DNA of 55,427 bases from a bacterium (lineage in GTDB: Bacteria > Vulcanimicrobiota > Vulcanimicrobiia > Vulcanimicrobiales > Vulcanimicrobiaceae). The stretch is from the NCBI GenBank assembly GCA_021794205.1, contig JAJYRH010000015.1, positions 1 through 55,427 on the forward strand. The letters run 5' to 3'. The notes below the pieces were generated by a model, which saw only the letters and a list, made by a program, of their open reading frames with translations, made no database searches and was not told where the DNA came from. Below are positions 32,665 through 41,349 of this stretch, one piece after another. Each line of letters starts with the position of its first letter. Position 1 is the first letter of the stretch. A program made the position numbers and the translations under genes.

Positions 32665-33366
32665 ATGAAAACCGAGGCGAACTCCGCCCCTCGGCGGCTC
32701 AAAGATACGCTCTACGAACACTTCGCACGAATCGGGAAGGCGACCAGTAGCCCGAAGCGACTGGAGATGCTCGACTTGCTCTGCCAAGGGGAAAAGAGCG
32801 TCGAAGAATTGGCCCTGCACGCCCAGATCGATTGTAAGAATGCGAGCGCTCATCTGAAAGTGCTCTCCGCGAGTCGCCTGGTGACGGCACGTCGAGAGGG
32901 GAAGCGCGTCTTCTATTCAGTCGCCGACGACAGCGTCTGCGATTACTGGCTCGCAACGCGAACGATGGCCGAGAAGCGCTTTGCCGAGATCGATCGTGTT
33001 GTGAAGTGTTATTTTGACGATCGCGAAACGATGGTCGCTTACGATCGCGACGTGCTCCTCGGGAAAGCGCGCCGGAAGGAGATCGTCGTCCTCGATGTTC
33101 GTCCAAGAAGTGAGTACGATCGTGCGCACCTACCGCACGCGCGCTCCGTTCCGATCGATGAATTGGAACGATGCATAGCGTCCTTGCCGCGCAATAAGCA
33201 GATCGTTGCGTACTGCCGCGGGCCGTATTGCGTCCTTTCTCATCAAGCATCGACAATGCTGCGCGAGCGCGGATTCGATGTGCTTCGCCTTCCCGACGGC
33301 GTGCTGGAATGGCAGAATGCCGGTCTTCCGCTCGCCACGTCATCATCATCATCATCGAAGGAATAA
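32665..33366 (+). CDS. ArsR-family repressor fused to a rhodanese domain
   Basis: 233 residues. A winged helix (about 15-100: SPKRLEMLDLLCQGEKSVEELALHA, then SAHLKVLSASRLVTARREGKRVFYSVAD) carries Cys40, Cys57 and Cys92. Cys40 and Cys92 lie roughly where SqrR/BigR have their persulfide-sensing pair. Residues about 130-228 are a rhodanese domain (IVVLDVRPRSEYDRAHLPHA) with the active-site loop YCRGPYCVLS. It likely senses reactive sulfur and represses its own operon through the palindrome over its promoter. DsrE and SQR-like genes follow within 10 bp each. Confidence 0.9.
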   Translation: MKTEANSAPRRLKDTLYEHFARIGKATSSPKRLEMLDLLCQGEKSVEELALHAQIDCKNASAHLKVLSASRLVTARREGKRVFYSVADDSVCDYWLATRTMAEKRFAEIDRVVKCYFDDRETMVAYDRDVLLGKARRKEIVVLDVRPRSEYDRAHLPHARSVPIDELERCIASLPRNKQIVAYCRGPYCVLSHQASTMLRERGFDVLRLPDGVLEWQNAGLPLATSSSSSSKE

Positions 33367-33372
33367 ACGCAC

Positions 33373-33720
33373 GTGACGAACTTGTTTGTCTTTAACGATC
33401 CACCCTACGGAACCGAACGTAGCTACAACGGCCTGCGGTTGGCCATCGCACTTGCAATGAAAGGCGAGCGCGTACAAGTGTTTCTCATCGGCGACGGAGT
33501 TGCGTGCGCGAAGCGCGGCCAAAAAGTGCCGCCCGGATATTATAATATCGACGCGATGCTTCGCAACGTTCTTCGCCACGGCGGGGCGGTTTGCGTCTGC
33601 GGCTCCTGTATCGATGCGCGCGGGATCTCGGACAGCGAGCTCGTTGAAGGGGCGCAACGAAGTTCTATGGACGAACTGACGGGGTGGACGATCGCCGCCG
33701 ACAAAGTCTTGGTATTTTGA
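33373..33720 (+). CDS. DsrE-family sulfur-carrier-like protein
   Basis: 115 residues, a DsrE/DsrF/YchN fold: FVFNDPPYGTERSYNGLRLAIALAM, VQVFLIGDGVACAKRGQ and GGAVCVCGSCIDARGI. Several cysteines, including the conserved one in the VCGSC region, can carry persulfide. It starts with GTG six bases after the ArsR-rhodanese stop. Its likely role is sulfur relay in sulfide oxidation between the rhodanese and the flavoprotein. Confidence 0.85.
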   Translation: MTNLFVFNDPPYGTERSYNGLRLAIALAMKGERVQVFLIGDGVACAKRGQKVPPGYYNIDAMLRNVLRHGGAVCVCGSCIDARGISDSELVEGAQRSSMDELTGWTIAADKVLVF

Positions 33721-33722
33721 AC

Positions 33723-34886
33723 GTGGCGCGCACCGCAATCGTGTTAGGGGCGGGAACCGGGGGGATCGCCGCTGCGAACGAAATAAGAAAGTGCTGCGAG
33801 AAAAACGATCGCGTGCTCCTCGTCGATCGAAACGAACGTTTTCTCTTCGCTCCATCGCTCTTGTGGCTCGCCGTGGGCGCGCGCCGATCGAAGGAAATCC
33901 AGCGTCCGGTGCGCGAGCTCGTACGTTCGGGCGTCGATTTTCTCTGTGGAGCGATCGAATCGATCGATCCCGCTTCCCGCACGATCGCTCTCGACGGGCG
34001 AAGCATGAGCGCCGACGCGCTCGTCGTCGCGCTCGGCGCTTCCTTAGCGCCGGAGAGCATTCCGGGGCTCGCGCAGGCCGGGCACAATTTTTATACGCTC
34101 CCCGGTGCGGAGTCACTCCGAGATGCGCTCGCCGCCTTTCAGGGCGGAAGAGTGCTCGTCCTGACGGCGAGCCCCGCCTATAAATGCCCCGCAGCTCCGT
34201 ACGAGGCCGCACTACTCGTCGACGCTTTCCTGCGCAAGCGCGGTCTGCGCGAGAAGAGCGCCATCGCGATGTATGCAGCCGAGGCTGCGCCTATGGCCGT
34301 CGCCGGCCCCGCTATATCGGCGGCGGTTGTCGCGATGCTTGGGGAGAAGGAGATCGTCTATGCGCCGAATCGGCAGATTCTCTCCGCCGACCCGGCAACG
34401 AACGTCGTGACGTTCGCCGACGGCTCTTCCGAAACGTACGACCTTCTCGCGTACGTTCCACCGCATCGCCCTCCCTCGGCGCTCGCGGGCTCGGGGCTCG
34501 TCGGCGAGAACGGCTGGATTCCGGTGGATCGGGCGACCCTCCAGACGGGTTTCGCCGGCGTTTACGCAATCGGCGACAATGCGACGATTGCGCTGCAAAT
34601 GGGGAAACCGCTGCCGAAGGCCGGCGTCTTTGCCTACGCACAGGCGAAAATCGTTGCACGCAATCTCGTGGAAGAATGGCGCGGAAGAGCAGCGCTCGCC
34701 CGATTCGACGGCCATGGCGCCTGCTTCGTGGAGACCGGCGGGATGAGGGCGGCGATGGGATCGGGGAACTTCTTCGCCGAGCCGACGCCGACGATCGCCC
34801 TTCGCCCTCCTTCGCTCTGGCTGCACCTCGCGAAGGTGCTCGTCGAACGGCGGGGACTTGGGAAGTGGCCGTTTTTGTGGCGTTGA
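33723..34886 (+). CDS. Sulfide:quinone oxidoreductase-like FAD protein
   Basis: 387 residues. FAD dinucleotide fold at the start (AIVLGAGTGGIAAANEIR), FLFAPSLLWLAVG, ALVVALGASLAPE, a redox Cys in YKCPAAPYEAALL that matches the SQR/FCSD pattern, and a second FAD motif GVYAIGDNATI. The C-terminal amphipathic end (LHLAKVLVERRGLGKWPFLWR) could attach to the membrane. It oxidises sulfide to sulfane sulfur with electrons to quinone. Start is GTG 33723 or TTG 33717, the latter overlapping the dsrE stop. Confidence 0.85.
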   Translation: MARTAIVLGAGTGGIAAANEIRKCCEKNDRVLLVDRNERFLFAPSLLWLAVGARRSKEIQRPVRELVRSGVDFLCGAIESIDPASRTIALDGRSMSADALVVALGASLAPESIPGLAQAGHNFYTLPGAESLRDALAAFQGGRVLVLTASPAYKCPAAPYEAALLVDAFLRKRGLREKSAIAMYAAEAAPMAVAGPAISAAVVAMLGEKEIVYAPNRQILSADPATNVVTFADGSSETYDLLAYVPPHRPPSALAGSGLVGENGWIPVDRATLQTGFAGVYAIGDNATIALQMGKPLPKAGVFAYAQAKIVARNLVEEWRGRAALARFDGHGACFVETGGMRAAMGSGNFFAEPTPTIALRPPSLWLHLAKVLVERRGLGKWPFLWR

Positions 34887-34920
34887 CCGCGGAGCGAAGA
34901 AGTGCTAACGTCCTTGGCAG

Positions 34921-35340
34921 ATGGCAGGGAATGTATTTCGCCCAAGCGTCGGCGGCTCGGCCGCCGTCTTGGGACCGCTCGAGAGCGAGGTGCTCAACGC
35001 GCTGTGGGAGATCGGCGGATCGGCGACGGTCGCCGAGATCGTCGAACGGCTCGCTCGTACCGGCCGCAACGTTCACTATTCGTCGGCGAAAACGACGCTC
35101 AACACGCTGACCGAAAAGGGGCATTTGACGAAGAGTTCGCGCGGCAAAGCCAATGCGTTCGCCGCAGTGCTGACGCGCGCGCAATTCGAAGAGCGAATCG
35201 TCGGCGGCGTTCTCAACGGCCTGATGCGCAATTACCGTAGCCCACTGATCGCGAACTTGGCGGAAACGCTCGCATCCGACGATGAGTCGCTCCGAGAATT
35301 CGAACGTCTGCTCGAGCTACGGCGTTCTGAATTAAAGTAG
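34921..35340 (+). CDS. BlaI/MecI/CopY-family repressor
   Basis: 139 residues. The winged helix is LGPLESEVLNALWEIGGSATVAEIVERLA, VHYSSAKTTLNTLTEKGHLTKSSRGKANAF, with a C-terminal dimerisation helix bundle. BlaI proteins are inactivated by proteolysis triggered by a membrane M56 peptidase, which is encoded two bases downstream. The operon continues into an RND pump, so the pump is probably its target. No clear TACA-type dyad was found in the 35-bp upstream gap. Confidence 0.9.
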   Translation: MAGNVFRPSVGGSAAVLGPLESEVLNALWEIGGSATVAEIVERLARTGRNVHYSSAKTTLNTLTEKGHLTKSSRGKANAFAAVLTRAQFEERIVGGVLNGLMRNYRSPLIANLAETLASDDESLREFERLLELRRSELK

Positions 35341-35342
35341 CC

Positions 35343-36314
35343 ATGAACGAAGTCGCCTCCGTCGTCCTACAATGCATTCTTTCCGGAGCGGTATTAAGCT
35401 CGCTCTGTGCGGCAATCGTCATTCCGCCGCTGGCATGGCTCGGTGTTCGAATCCTTGGGCCGACGATCGTCGCGATGCACGACGATCGCCCTCGGCAGGC
35501 GGGCGCCGCTGCCTTTGCGGCCGCTATGCCCGGCGCCTTGTTTCTTATTCTCGTCTCAATAGGCTTGGCGGTGGGCCCAAAATCGCCGTGCTTGGAGATG
35601 CCGGCAGGGAAGGTGCTCTACGCGCTACTGCTTGGCCTCACCTTATTCACCATCGTGCGCGCACTGATGCGCGCACGAATGCGCAGGCGCGAACTCGCCA
35701 CGCTCCTTGAAGGAGCACTCCCTGCGCAAGGCCGCGCGGCGGCGATCGCACGCGCGGTGGGCGTCACCCTGTACGAGCTTCCCGAAAATCGTAGGTGCTC
35801 GGTCTTCGTGGCGAAGGCGCCGCATTTGGCCGTCTATATTTCTTCGTTTGCACTGCGTCATTTCAGCGAAGCCGAACTTACCGCAGCGCTCCATCACGAG
35901 CGGGCGCATATCGCCCGTAACGACCATTCGATTGCTTTATGGCTCTCCTTTCTTACCGATCTCGTTCCATTTCACGTCGGCGATATCGTCGATATTTATC
36001 GTCTCTCTCGCGAATTTTGTGCCGATGAAAACGCCATTGTCCATGTCGATCGCACGACGCTCGCGTCGGCGTTACTTTGCGTCGCGCGTGGCGGAGCGCT
36101 TCACGCGCCGATCGGTACGTTAGCCTTTGCCGAACGGGAGGCCATTCTCGGACGGCTCGATGTCCTGCTCCGCCCGGGGTGCGACCCCTCGGAAAACAGG
36201 TGGCGTCGTACCTACGTCACGGCGGCGCTTGCGCTCATGTTCGCCCTCGGCGTTGCCGCACCGATACTGAGTGAGTTTTTCTTTGCTTGCACGACTTCGA
36301 GGTTCATGGGATGA
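35343..36314 (+). CDS. M56/M48-type membrane metallopeptidase (BlaR1-like)
   Basis: 323 residues. Transmembrane helices frame a cytosolic metalloprotease. The zinc motif is LHHERAHIARND (H185-E186-x-x-H189), with the third ligand probably Glu224 in SREFCADENA. A C-terminal membrane helix (YVTAALALMFALGVAAP) ends the protein without a penicillin-binding sensor, unlike BlaR1. The likely role is to relieve repression by the preceding BlaI protein on a cue that is not beta-lactam binding. It overlaps the next gene by ATGA. Confidence 0.85.
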   Translation: MNEVASVVLQCILSGAVLSSLCAAIVIPPLAWLGVRILGPTIVAMHDDRPRQAGAAAFAAAMPGALFLILVSIGLAVGPKSPCLEMPAGKVLYALLLGLTLFTIVRALMRARMRRRELATLLEGALPAQGRAAAIARAVGVTLYELPENRRCSVFVAKAPHLAVYISSFALRHFSEAELTAALHHERAHIARNDHSIALWLSFLTDLVPFHVGDIVDIYRLSREFCADENAIVHVDRTTLASALLCVARGGALHAPIGTLAFAEREAILGRLDVLLRPGCDPSENRWRRTYVTAALALMFALGVAAPILSEFFFACTTSRFMG

Positions 36315-38137
36315 TTCGCCGGATTACTTTTTTTTGTGCTGTAGTGCCAATTGTCTTGGCACTACAGTGGGCCTACGTCTTCGCCGCGCCTATTCAGGCG
36401 AAAATTGGGCGGGCGCGTATCGCCGTCGTTGCCTCGCCCGAACCGCTGCAGATTGGGGTAACGAGCTTCACGGTTACCATCGCCGGTCTTTCTAAACAAC
36501 GCTTGTCGCATCTCCAGGTTCGCTACAGCACGCTCATGCCGTCGATGCAAATGCCCGGCCCCAGCGGCAGCGCGGTACGAGTTCCCGGGCGCCCCGACGC
36601 CTGGCGTTTTACCGTCAACTTTAACGCCGCGACGCTGTGGAGGCTCCGGGTGAACCTATCGGGCGCGCTCGTCGGAAGCGTCGACGCAAATCTTTCCGTG
36701 GCGCCGGCAACGAACGCGACGAAGAAGAGATTAAAGCCGACTCTCGCCTCACGCTCGGGCGGCGGAGCGATGGGCGGTACCGCGTCGGGCGGTGCGATGG
36801 CGGGCATGGGGCAGAACGCCGGTGGTGATGCGAGTGCATGGCGCGATGCGAGCTTTGCCCTTATCGCAACCATCCTCATCGGCGTGCTCGTGCTCGCGCG
36901 CGAACGTCGCCCGGCGACCATCGGCATGGTCTTGGTTGCGAGCGTGGTGGTTCTCGGAATCGCATTTGCGCAGTCAAAGTATGCAGCGAGCACGGGTGCG
37001 ATGGCGTCGATGGGGAATGCGCGCGGCTCGGCGCCGGTCCCGGTTACGTTGGCGACGATCGTGCATGCGCGCAACGGCACGACGATCGACGCCCCAGCGG
37101 AGCTCGAACCATATTTTGTCCAAGATATCGTCGCGCGCACGGCTGGGGTTCTTACCGATTTTCACGCCTATACCGGCAGTAGCGTGAGCGCGGGCCAGAT
37201 CGTCGCACGTTTAAGCGAGCCCGAGCTTCAAATCGATGCGCAAGCCGCCGCAGCGGCTAGGCGGGCGGCGCTAAATGAACGCCTCTCCGCGCAAGAAGAT
37301 GCATCCGCGCTGCGGGCCGATCTTTCGGCACAACGCGAAAACCTTCGCTACTGGAATGCCGAGATTGCACGCGAGAGAACGTTATTGCGTGCGGGCGCCG
37401 TTTCGGTCCAAGAATACCAGAGCGAACGAGCGCGGGCCTTTGCCGCCCGGTCGTCATACGCGGCGACGCGGGCAAAGCTCGCAGGGGCAAATGCGTCGAT
37501 AGGTGCGGCACAGGCTCGCGTGATGCAGGCGACTGCGAACGCGCGCGCGCGAGGCGTTCTTGCGGGATACACCGATGTCGTCGCACCGAATGATGCCGTC
37601 GTCATGAAGCGTCTGGTAGATCCGGGCGTTTTCGTCGAACCAGGGACGGCAATTTTACAAGTGGCCGTCGTGAGCAAGCTGCGAGTACGCGCGCAGATCG
37701 CGCAGCAGAATCTTGCGGGCCTCCGAACGGGAACGCCGATGGACGTTGTCCTCGGTGGTGGCACGGTGTTGCATGGGCGAGTTAGTTCGCTCTCGCCCGT
37801 CGTCGCCCGAGGCACGCATACTGCGCTCGCCGAGACGATCGTGGCAAACCCCGGAGACCGGTATCAACCGGGGAGTTTCGTGCATGTCATTCTTCACCCG
37901 TCGTTCCCGGCACGTGGTAATGCTTATGCGGTTCCTTCGGCCGCACTCGTGGGTGGAGCGACGACCGCACTCTGGATCGATGCACATGGTCGGGCGCGGC
38001 GCGTTGCGGTGAGCGTGCTCTCCGATGACGGAACCGAGGCACGCGTCAGCGGCCATCTTCGCGCCGGGATGCGAGTCGTCGTCAACGGCGCAAGCGAGCT
38101 GGAGGAAGGGCAGCCGATTGCGAGCGTGATGCCGTGA
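36311..38137 (+). CDS. RND efflux periplasmic adaptor with N-terminal FixH/YtkA-like domain
   Basis: 608 residues. A signal segment is followed by an Ig-like FixH/YtkA-type domain (about 45-150: PLQIGVTSFTVTIAG, TLMPSMQMPGPSGS, WRLRVNLSG). Next come a Gly/Met-rich stretch, two transmembrane helices (about 185-230), and a standard membrane-fusion-protein adaptor: lipoyl halves (GVLTDFHAYTGSSVSAGQIVARL and VVAPNDAVVMKRLVDPGVFVEPG), an Ala-rich alpha-hairpin and a beta-barrel domain. The fusion to a membrane-anchored FixH-like module is unusual for an MFP. It overlaps the pump gene by ATGA-type coupling. Confidence 0.85.
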   Translation: MIRRITFFCAVVPIVLALQWAYVFAAPIQAKIGRARIAVVASPEPLQIGVTSFTVTIAGLSKQRLSHLQVRYSTLMPSMQMPGPSGSAVRVPGRPDAWRFTVNFNAATLWRLRVNLSGALVGSVDANLSVAPATNATKKRLKPTLASRSGGGAMGGTASGGAMAGMGQNAGGDASAWRDASFALIATILIGVLVLARERRPATIGMVLVASVVVLGIAFAQSKYAASTGAMASMGNARGSAPVPVTLATIVHARNGTTIDAPAELEPYFVQDIVARTAGVLTDFHAYTGSSVSAGQIVARLSEPELQIDAQAAAAARRAALNERLSAQEDASALRADLSAQRENLRYWNAEIARERTLLRAGAVSVQEYQSERARAFAARSSYAATRAKLAGANASIGAAQARVMQATANARARGVLAGYTDVVAPNDAVVMKRLVDPGVFVEPGTAILQVAVVSKLRVRAQIAQQNLAGLRTGTPMDVVLGGGTVLHGRVSSLSPVVARGTHTALAETIVANPGDRYQPGSFVHVILHPSFPARGNAYAVPSAALVGGATTALWIDAHGRARRVAVSVLSDDGTEARVSGHLRAGMRVVVNGASELEEGQPIASVMP

Positions 38138-41100
38138 TCGAGCGCATCGAAGATTCCGAGCGGAGCGTTGCAGCTTGGGCGCTTCGCAACCCCTATACAA
38201 TCTTTGCCGCATTCGTCGCCATCGTCGTCGGCGCGATCGCCGCGGCGCTCTTCTTGCTTCCTTCGCGCATGATGCCGTACGTGCAGAGCCCACTGATCTC
38301 GGTTATAACGATGACGCCTGGTTACTCGCCGCAAGAAGTCGAAAGGTATTTCACAAAACCAATCGAGGAACGGATGACCGATCTCCGAGGAGTGCGGTAC
38401 ATACGTTCGTACTCGCAGCAAGGGATCTCTACCGTCACGCTGCAGTTTCATTACGGTGCGAACATGCAGCAAGCGCTCGTCAACGTGCAACAGCTCGCAA
38501 AGCAGGCCGAGGCAGAGCTTCCGTACGATCGTGCAAATCTCAAACCAAGCTATGTAGTGCCGGTCGATCCACTCAATACGCCGGTACTTCAACTCGCGGT
38601 CACGGGGACGGGGTGGGACCCGGTGGCGTTGCGGCAATTCGTTGCCAACACCGTGGTGGACGATCTTAAGAGCGTACCGGGAGTACAGATTGCGTTTCCC
38701 TTCGGCGGGCTGCAACGACAACTTCGGGTAAATGTAAATCGTAACGCCCTCGCAGCCGATCGTCTCTCGATTCTTGCCGTCACCGATGCGATAGACGCTC
38801 AAAACGCCGGTCGTTCCGCCGGTACCATTACCGGTGGAGCCTATGAAACGCAAGTTCGCGGAGATCAAGCGGCTGCTTCTGCGCAGAACGTAGCCGATTA
38901 TCCCATCGTAACGGAAGATGGCCGAACGGTCTACGTTCGTGACGTTGCGGCGGTGCGCGACGGTGCTGCCGAAGTGCGCTCGGCATACCGGTTTAACGGC
39001 AAGAGCGCCGTCGAACTTTCGATCGTCCAGGACCCGAACGCAAGCTCACCGCAGGTTATCGCTGCGGTCATGGAGCGCATCAAGAACATTGAAGCCCAGC
39101 ACCCGGGCTTGCATTTTTCACGCGCCTACGATAACTCACGATTCGTTCACGATCTCACGCGCAATATGATCGAAGAGTTGGCCGTGAGCGTTTTGTTGGC
39201 CGGAATCGTATTGCTCGTGTTCTTGGAGGATGCGAGCGCCACGCTCATCGTCCTGACGACGATTCCGACCTGCCTCGCCCTCGCCGTCGCGCTCTTCGTG
39301 CCGATGCACCTGTCCATAAACAGCTCGACGCTCATCGGCCTGCTGTTGGCGATCGGGCGCCTCGTCGATGACTCTATCGTCGTCATACATTCGGTCCACC
39401 GAAAACTCGATGCGGGCGAATCCCCGGTCCGCGCAGCGATTGACGGTACGATGGAGGTGATCGTACCGATCGCCGCGGCGACGGGCGTCATGGCCCTTGC
39501 GGTCGTTCCGCTGCTCGCAAGCGGCGGTATAACCCAAATCATGTTCGTCGGTCTGGTCTGGCCGATTATCTTCGCTCTGGCTGCATCACTGTTGGTTTCC
39601 GTAACGCTCACCCCGTTGCTTGCGGCGCATTTGTTCCAGAGAGCCGACCGCCGTTCGCCATTCCGCACGCGCCTCGATGGAGCGGTCTCGCGAGCGTTGC
39701 GCCCGGCGCGTGCGGCACTAAGAAAGCTCGATGCGGCGTATCGGCGTGGGCTCGCATGGAGTTTGGAGAATCGCGGGCTCGTGCTCGCGGGCGCGGCGTT
39801 GCTCACCTATCTCGGCATCTCGTTGTTGCCCTTCATCGGCCAGGAGATGATGCCGCTGGCGGATACGGGGCAAGCGTATGGATTTCTAGAGATGGACCCC
39901 GGCACGTCGTTTGCCGCCACAAATCGTGCTAGTCGGCGCTTCGAAGCGATGCTTTTGAAGAATCGGGATGTGGAACGCGTCTCGGCATCGATCGGTGAAG
40001 AAAACGGCGGAGATTATTTTACGGGCGGGCCGATGAACGGCGTGAATGACGCATCGTATATGATTACGTTTAAGTCGAAGGGGCAGCGGCATCGGTCGAT
40101 CTGGCAGCTCATGGATGAACTTTACGCGCGCTCGACGACGACGATTCCCGGTATCCGACGCCTCGAACTAAAGGAGATGGGGGCCGACGTCATGGCGAGC
40201 AACGATGCGCCGGTGGAGGTGCTCGTTTACGGCCCCAATCGCAAGGAACTTTATCGTTTAGCAAATATTGTCGCACGGCAGGCAAAAGAGATTCCCGGGC
40301 TCTACGAAGTCTCCACGAGTTCGTCCTACACCCAACCCCAGCGGGATCTCATCGTCGACCGGACGCGTGCCTCGCAGATCGGTCTCACCCCGCGCGACGT
40401 TCAAGAGCAGGCGTATTATGCGCTGCACGGCGGTTTAACGACGGGGTACTTCAACCCAGCTAACGTTCGCCACGATGCAATCCTCGTGCGCTATTCGAAG
40501 GCGGAACGACGAAGCACGAACGATATCGCTGCGGTGCAGATCGTCGGTAAAAATGGCCCAATCGTGCCGCTCGACGCGATTGCGCACGTCGAGCGCAGCG
40601 TCGGCCCATCGTTTATCGAACAGGATGGATTACGAAACAGCGTATCGGTGCTCGGTTTCTATCGGCGCGGTGGCCCCGGCGAAATGGCGTTGGATATGGG
40701 CATTTTGCAGCGCGGCATGGCAGCCGTTGCGTTCCCCCGGGGGTATGGAATGAAAATGCGTGGGGATATGACCGAAATGGCAGTAAGCTTCAATCGTTTG
40801 CTCGGCGCGATGGCGGTAGCTGTGTTATTTGTGTTCTTGCTGCTCGTCGCTCAGTTTCGTTCGTTCGTTCAACCGCTCGTCATGCTATTTTCGATTCCAC
40901 TACAGTTGCTTGGAATGTTCGTTGCGTTGCTGCTGGCGCATCAGGAATTTTCGACCGTGTCGATTCTCGGCATCGTCGTTGCCAACGGCATGGCGGTGAG
41001 TAACGCGATTCTCTTGCTCGATCTGATCCTCCGCAAGCGTAAAGAAGGGATGAAACGCCGCGATGCAATTCTCTACGCAGGCCCGATACGGCTGCAGCCG

Positions 41101-41349
41101 ATCCTCATGACGACGATCGTCAGCCTGATCGTGCTGGTGCCGGTTGCATTTTTCCCGAAGACCGGTATCGATGCGTATTCGCCGCTTGCAACCGTCATTA
41201 TCGGCGGGCTCTCGATATCGACGGTGCTGACGCTCTTTGTCGTGCCGGTCCTGCACGATCTGTTCGACGATCTTCCGGAATGGTGGAATCGCTCGCTGTT
41301 GCGCCGGTCGGGGGCCGGGGCGGCGAAAATAGAGGCAATCGATGCGTAG
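38134..41349 (+). CDS. RND-family inner-membrane efflux transporter
   Basis: 1071 residues with twelve transmembrane helices and two large periplasmic loops. Segments such as ITMTPGYSPQEVERYFTKPIEERM, LVFLEDASATLIVLTTIPTC and the TM4 proton-relay motif GRLVDDSIVVIHSVHRKL are typical. The C-terminal repeat holds VAQFRSFVQPLVMLFSIPL and GIVVANGMAVSNAILLLDL. It lacks the Met/charged metal-relay pattern expected of CusA, so substrate class (drug, lipid or metal) is open. It works with the upstream adaptor and downstream TolC-like channel. Confidence 0.93.
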   Translation: MIERIEDSERSVAAWALRNPYTIFAAFVAIVVGAIAAALFLLPSRMMPYVQSPLISVITMTPGYSPQEVERYFTKPIEERMTDLRGVRYIRSYSQQGISTVTLQFHYGANMQQALVNVQQLAKQAEAELPYDRANLKPSYVVPVDPLNTPVLQLAVTGTGWDPVALRQFVANTVVDDLKSVPGVQIAFPFGGLQRQLRVNVNRNALAADRLSILAVTDAIDAQNAGRSAGTITGGAYETQVRGDQAAASAQNVADYPIVTEDGRTVYVRDVAAVRDGAAEVRSAYRFNGKSAVELSIVQDPNASSPQVIAAVMERIKNIEAQHPGLHFSRAYDNSRFVHDLTRNMIEELAVSVLLAGIVLLVFLEDASATLIVLTTIPTCLALAVALFVPMHLSINSSTLIGLLLAIGRLVDDSIVVIHSVHRKLDAGESPVRAAIDGTMEVIVPIAAATGVMALAVVPLLASGGITQIMFVGLVWPIIFALAASLLVSVTLTPLLAAHLFQRADRRSPFRTRLDGAVSRALRPARAALRKLDAAYRRGLAWSLENRGLVLAGAALLTYLGISLLPFIGQEMMPLADTGQAYGFLEMDPGTSFAATNRASRRFEAMLLKNRDVERVSASIGEENGGDYFTGGPMNGVNDASYMITFKSKGQRHRSIWQLMDELYARSTTTIPGIRRLELKEMGADVMASNDAPVEVLVYGPNRKELYRLANIVARQAKEIPGLYEVSTSSSYTQPQRDLIVDRTRASQIGLTPRDVQEQAYYALHGGLTTGYFNPANVRHDAILVRYSKAERRSTNDIAAVQIVGKNGPIVPLDAIAHVERSVGPSFIEQDGLRNSVSVLGFYRRGGPGEMALDMGILQRGMAAVAFPRGYGMKMRGDMTEMAVSFNRLLGAMAVAVLFVFLLLVAQFRSFVQPLVMLFSIPLQLLGMFVALLLAHQEFSTVSILGIVVANGMAVSNAILLLDLILRKRKEGMKRRDAILYAGPIRLQPILMTTIVSLIVLVPVAFFPKTGIDAYSPLATVIIGGLSISTVLTLFVVPVLHDLFDDLPEWWNRSLLRRSGAGAAKIEAIDA

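Noticed and set aside
34887..34920. BlaI operator upstream of the repressor gene
   Set aside because: No TACA-N-TGTA-type dyad could be found in the gap.
38134..41349. Assignment of the RND pump as a CusA-type copper/silver exporter
   Set aside because: The methionine and charged relay residues typical of CusA are not evident, so the substrate is left open.
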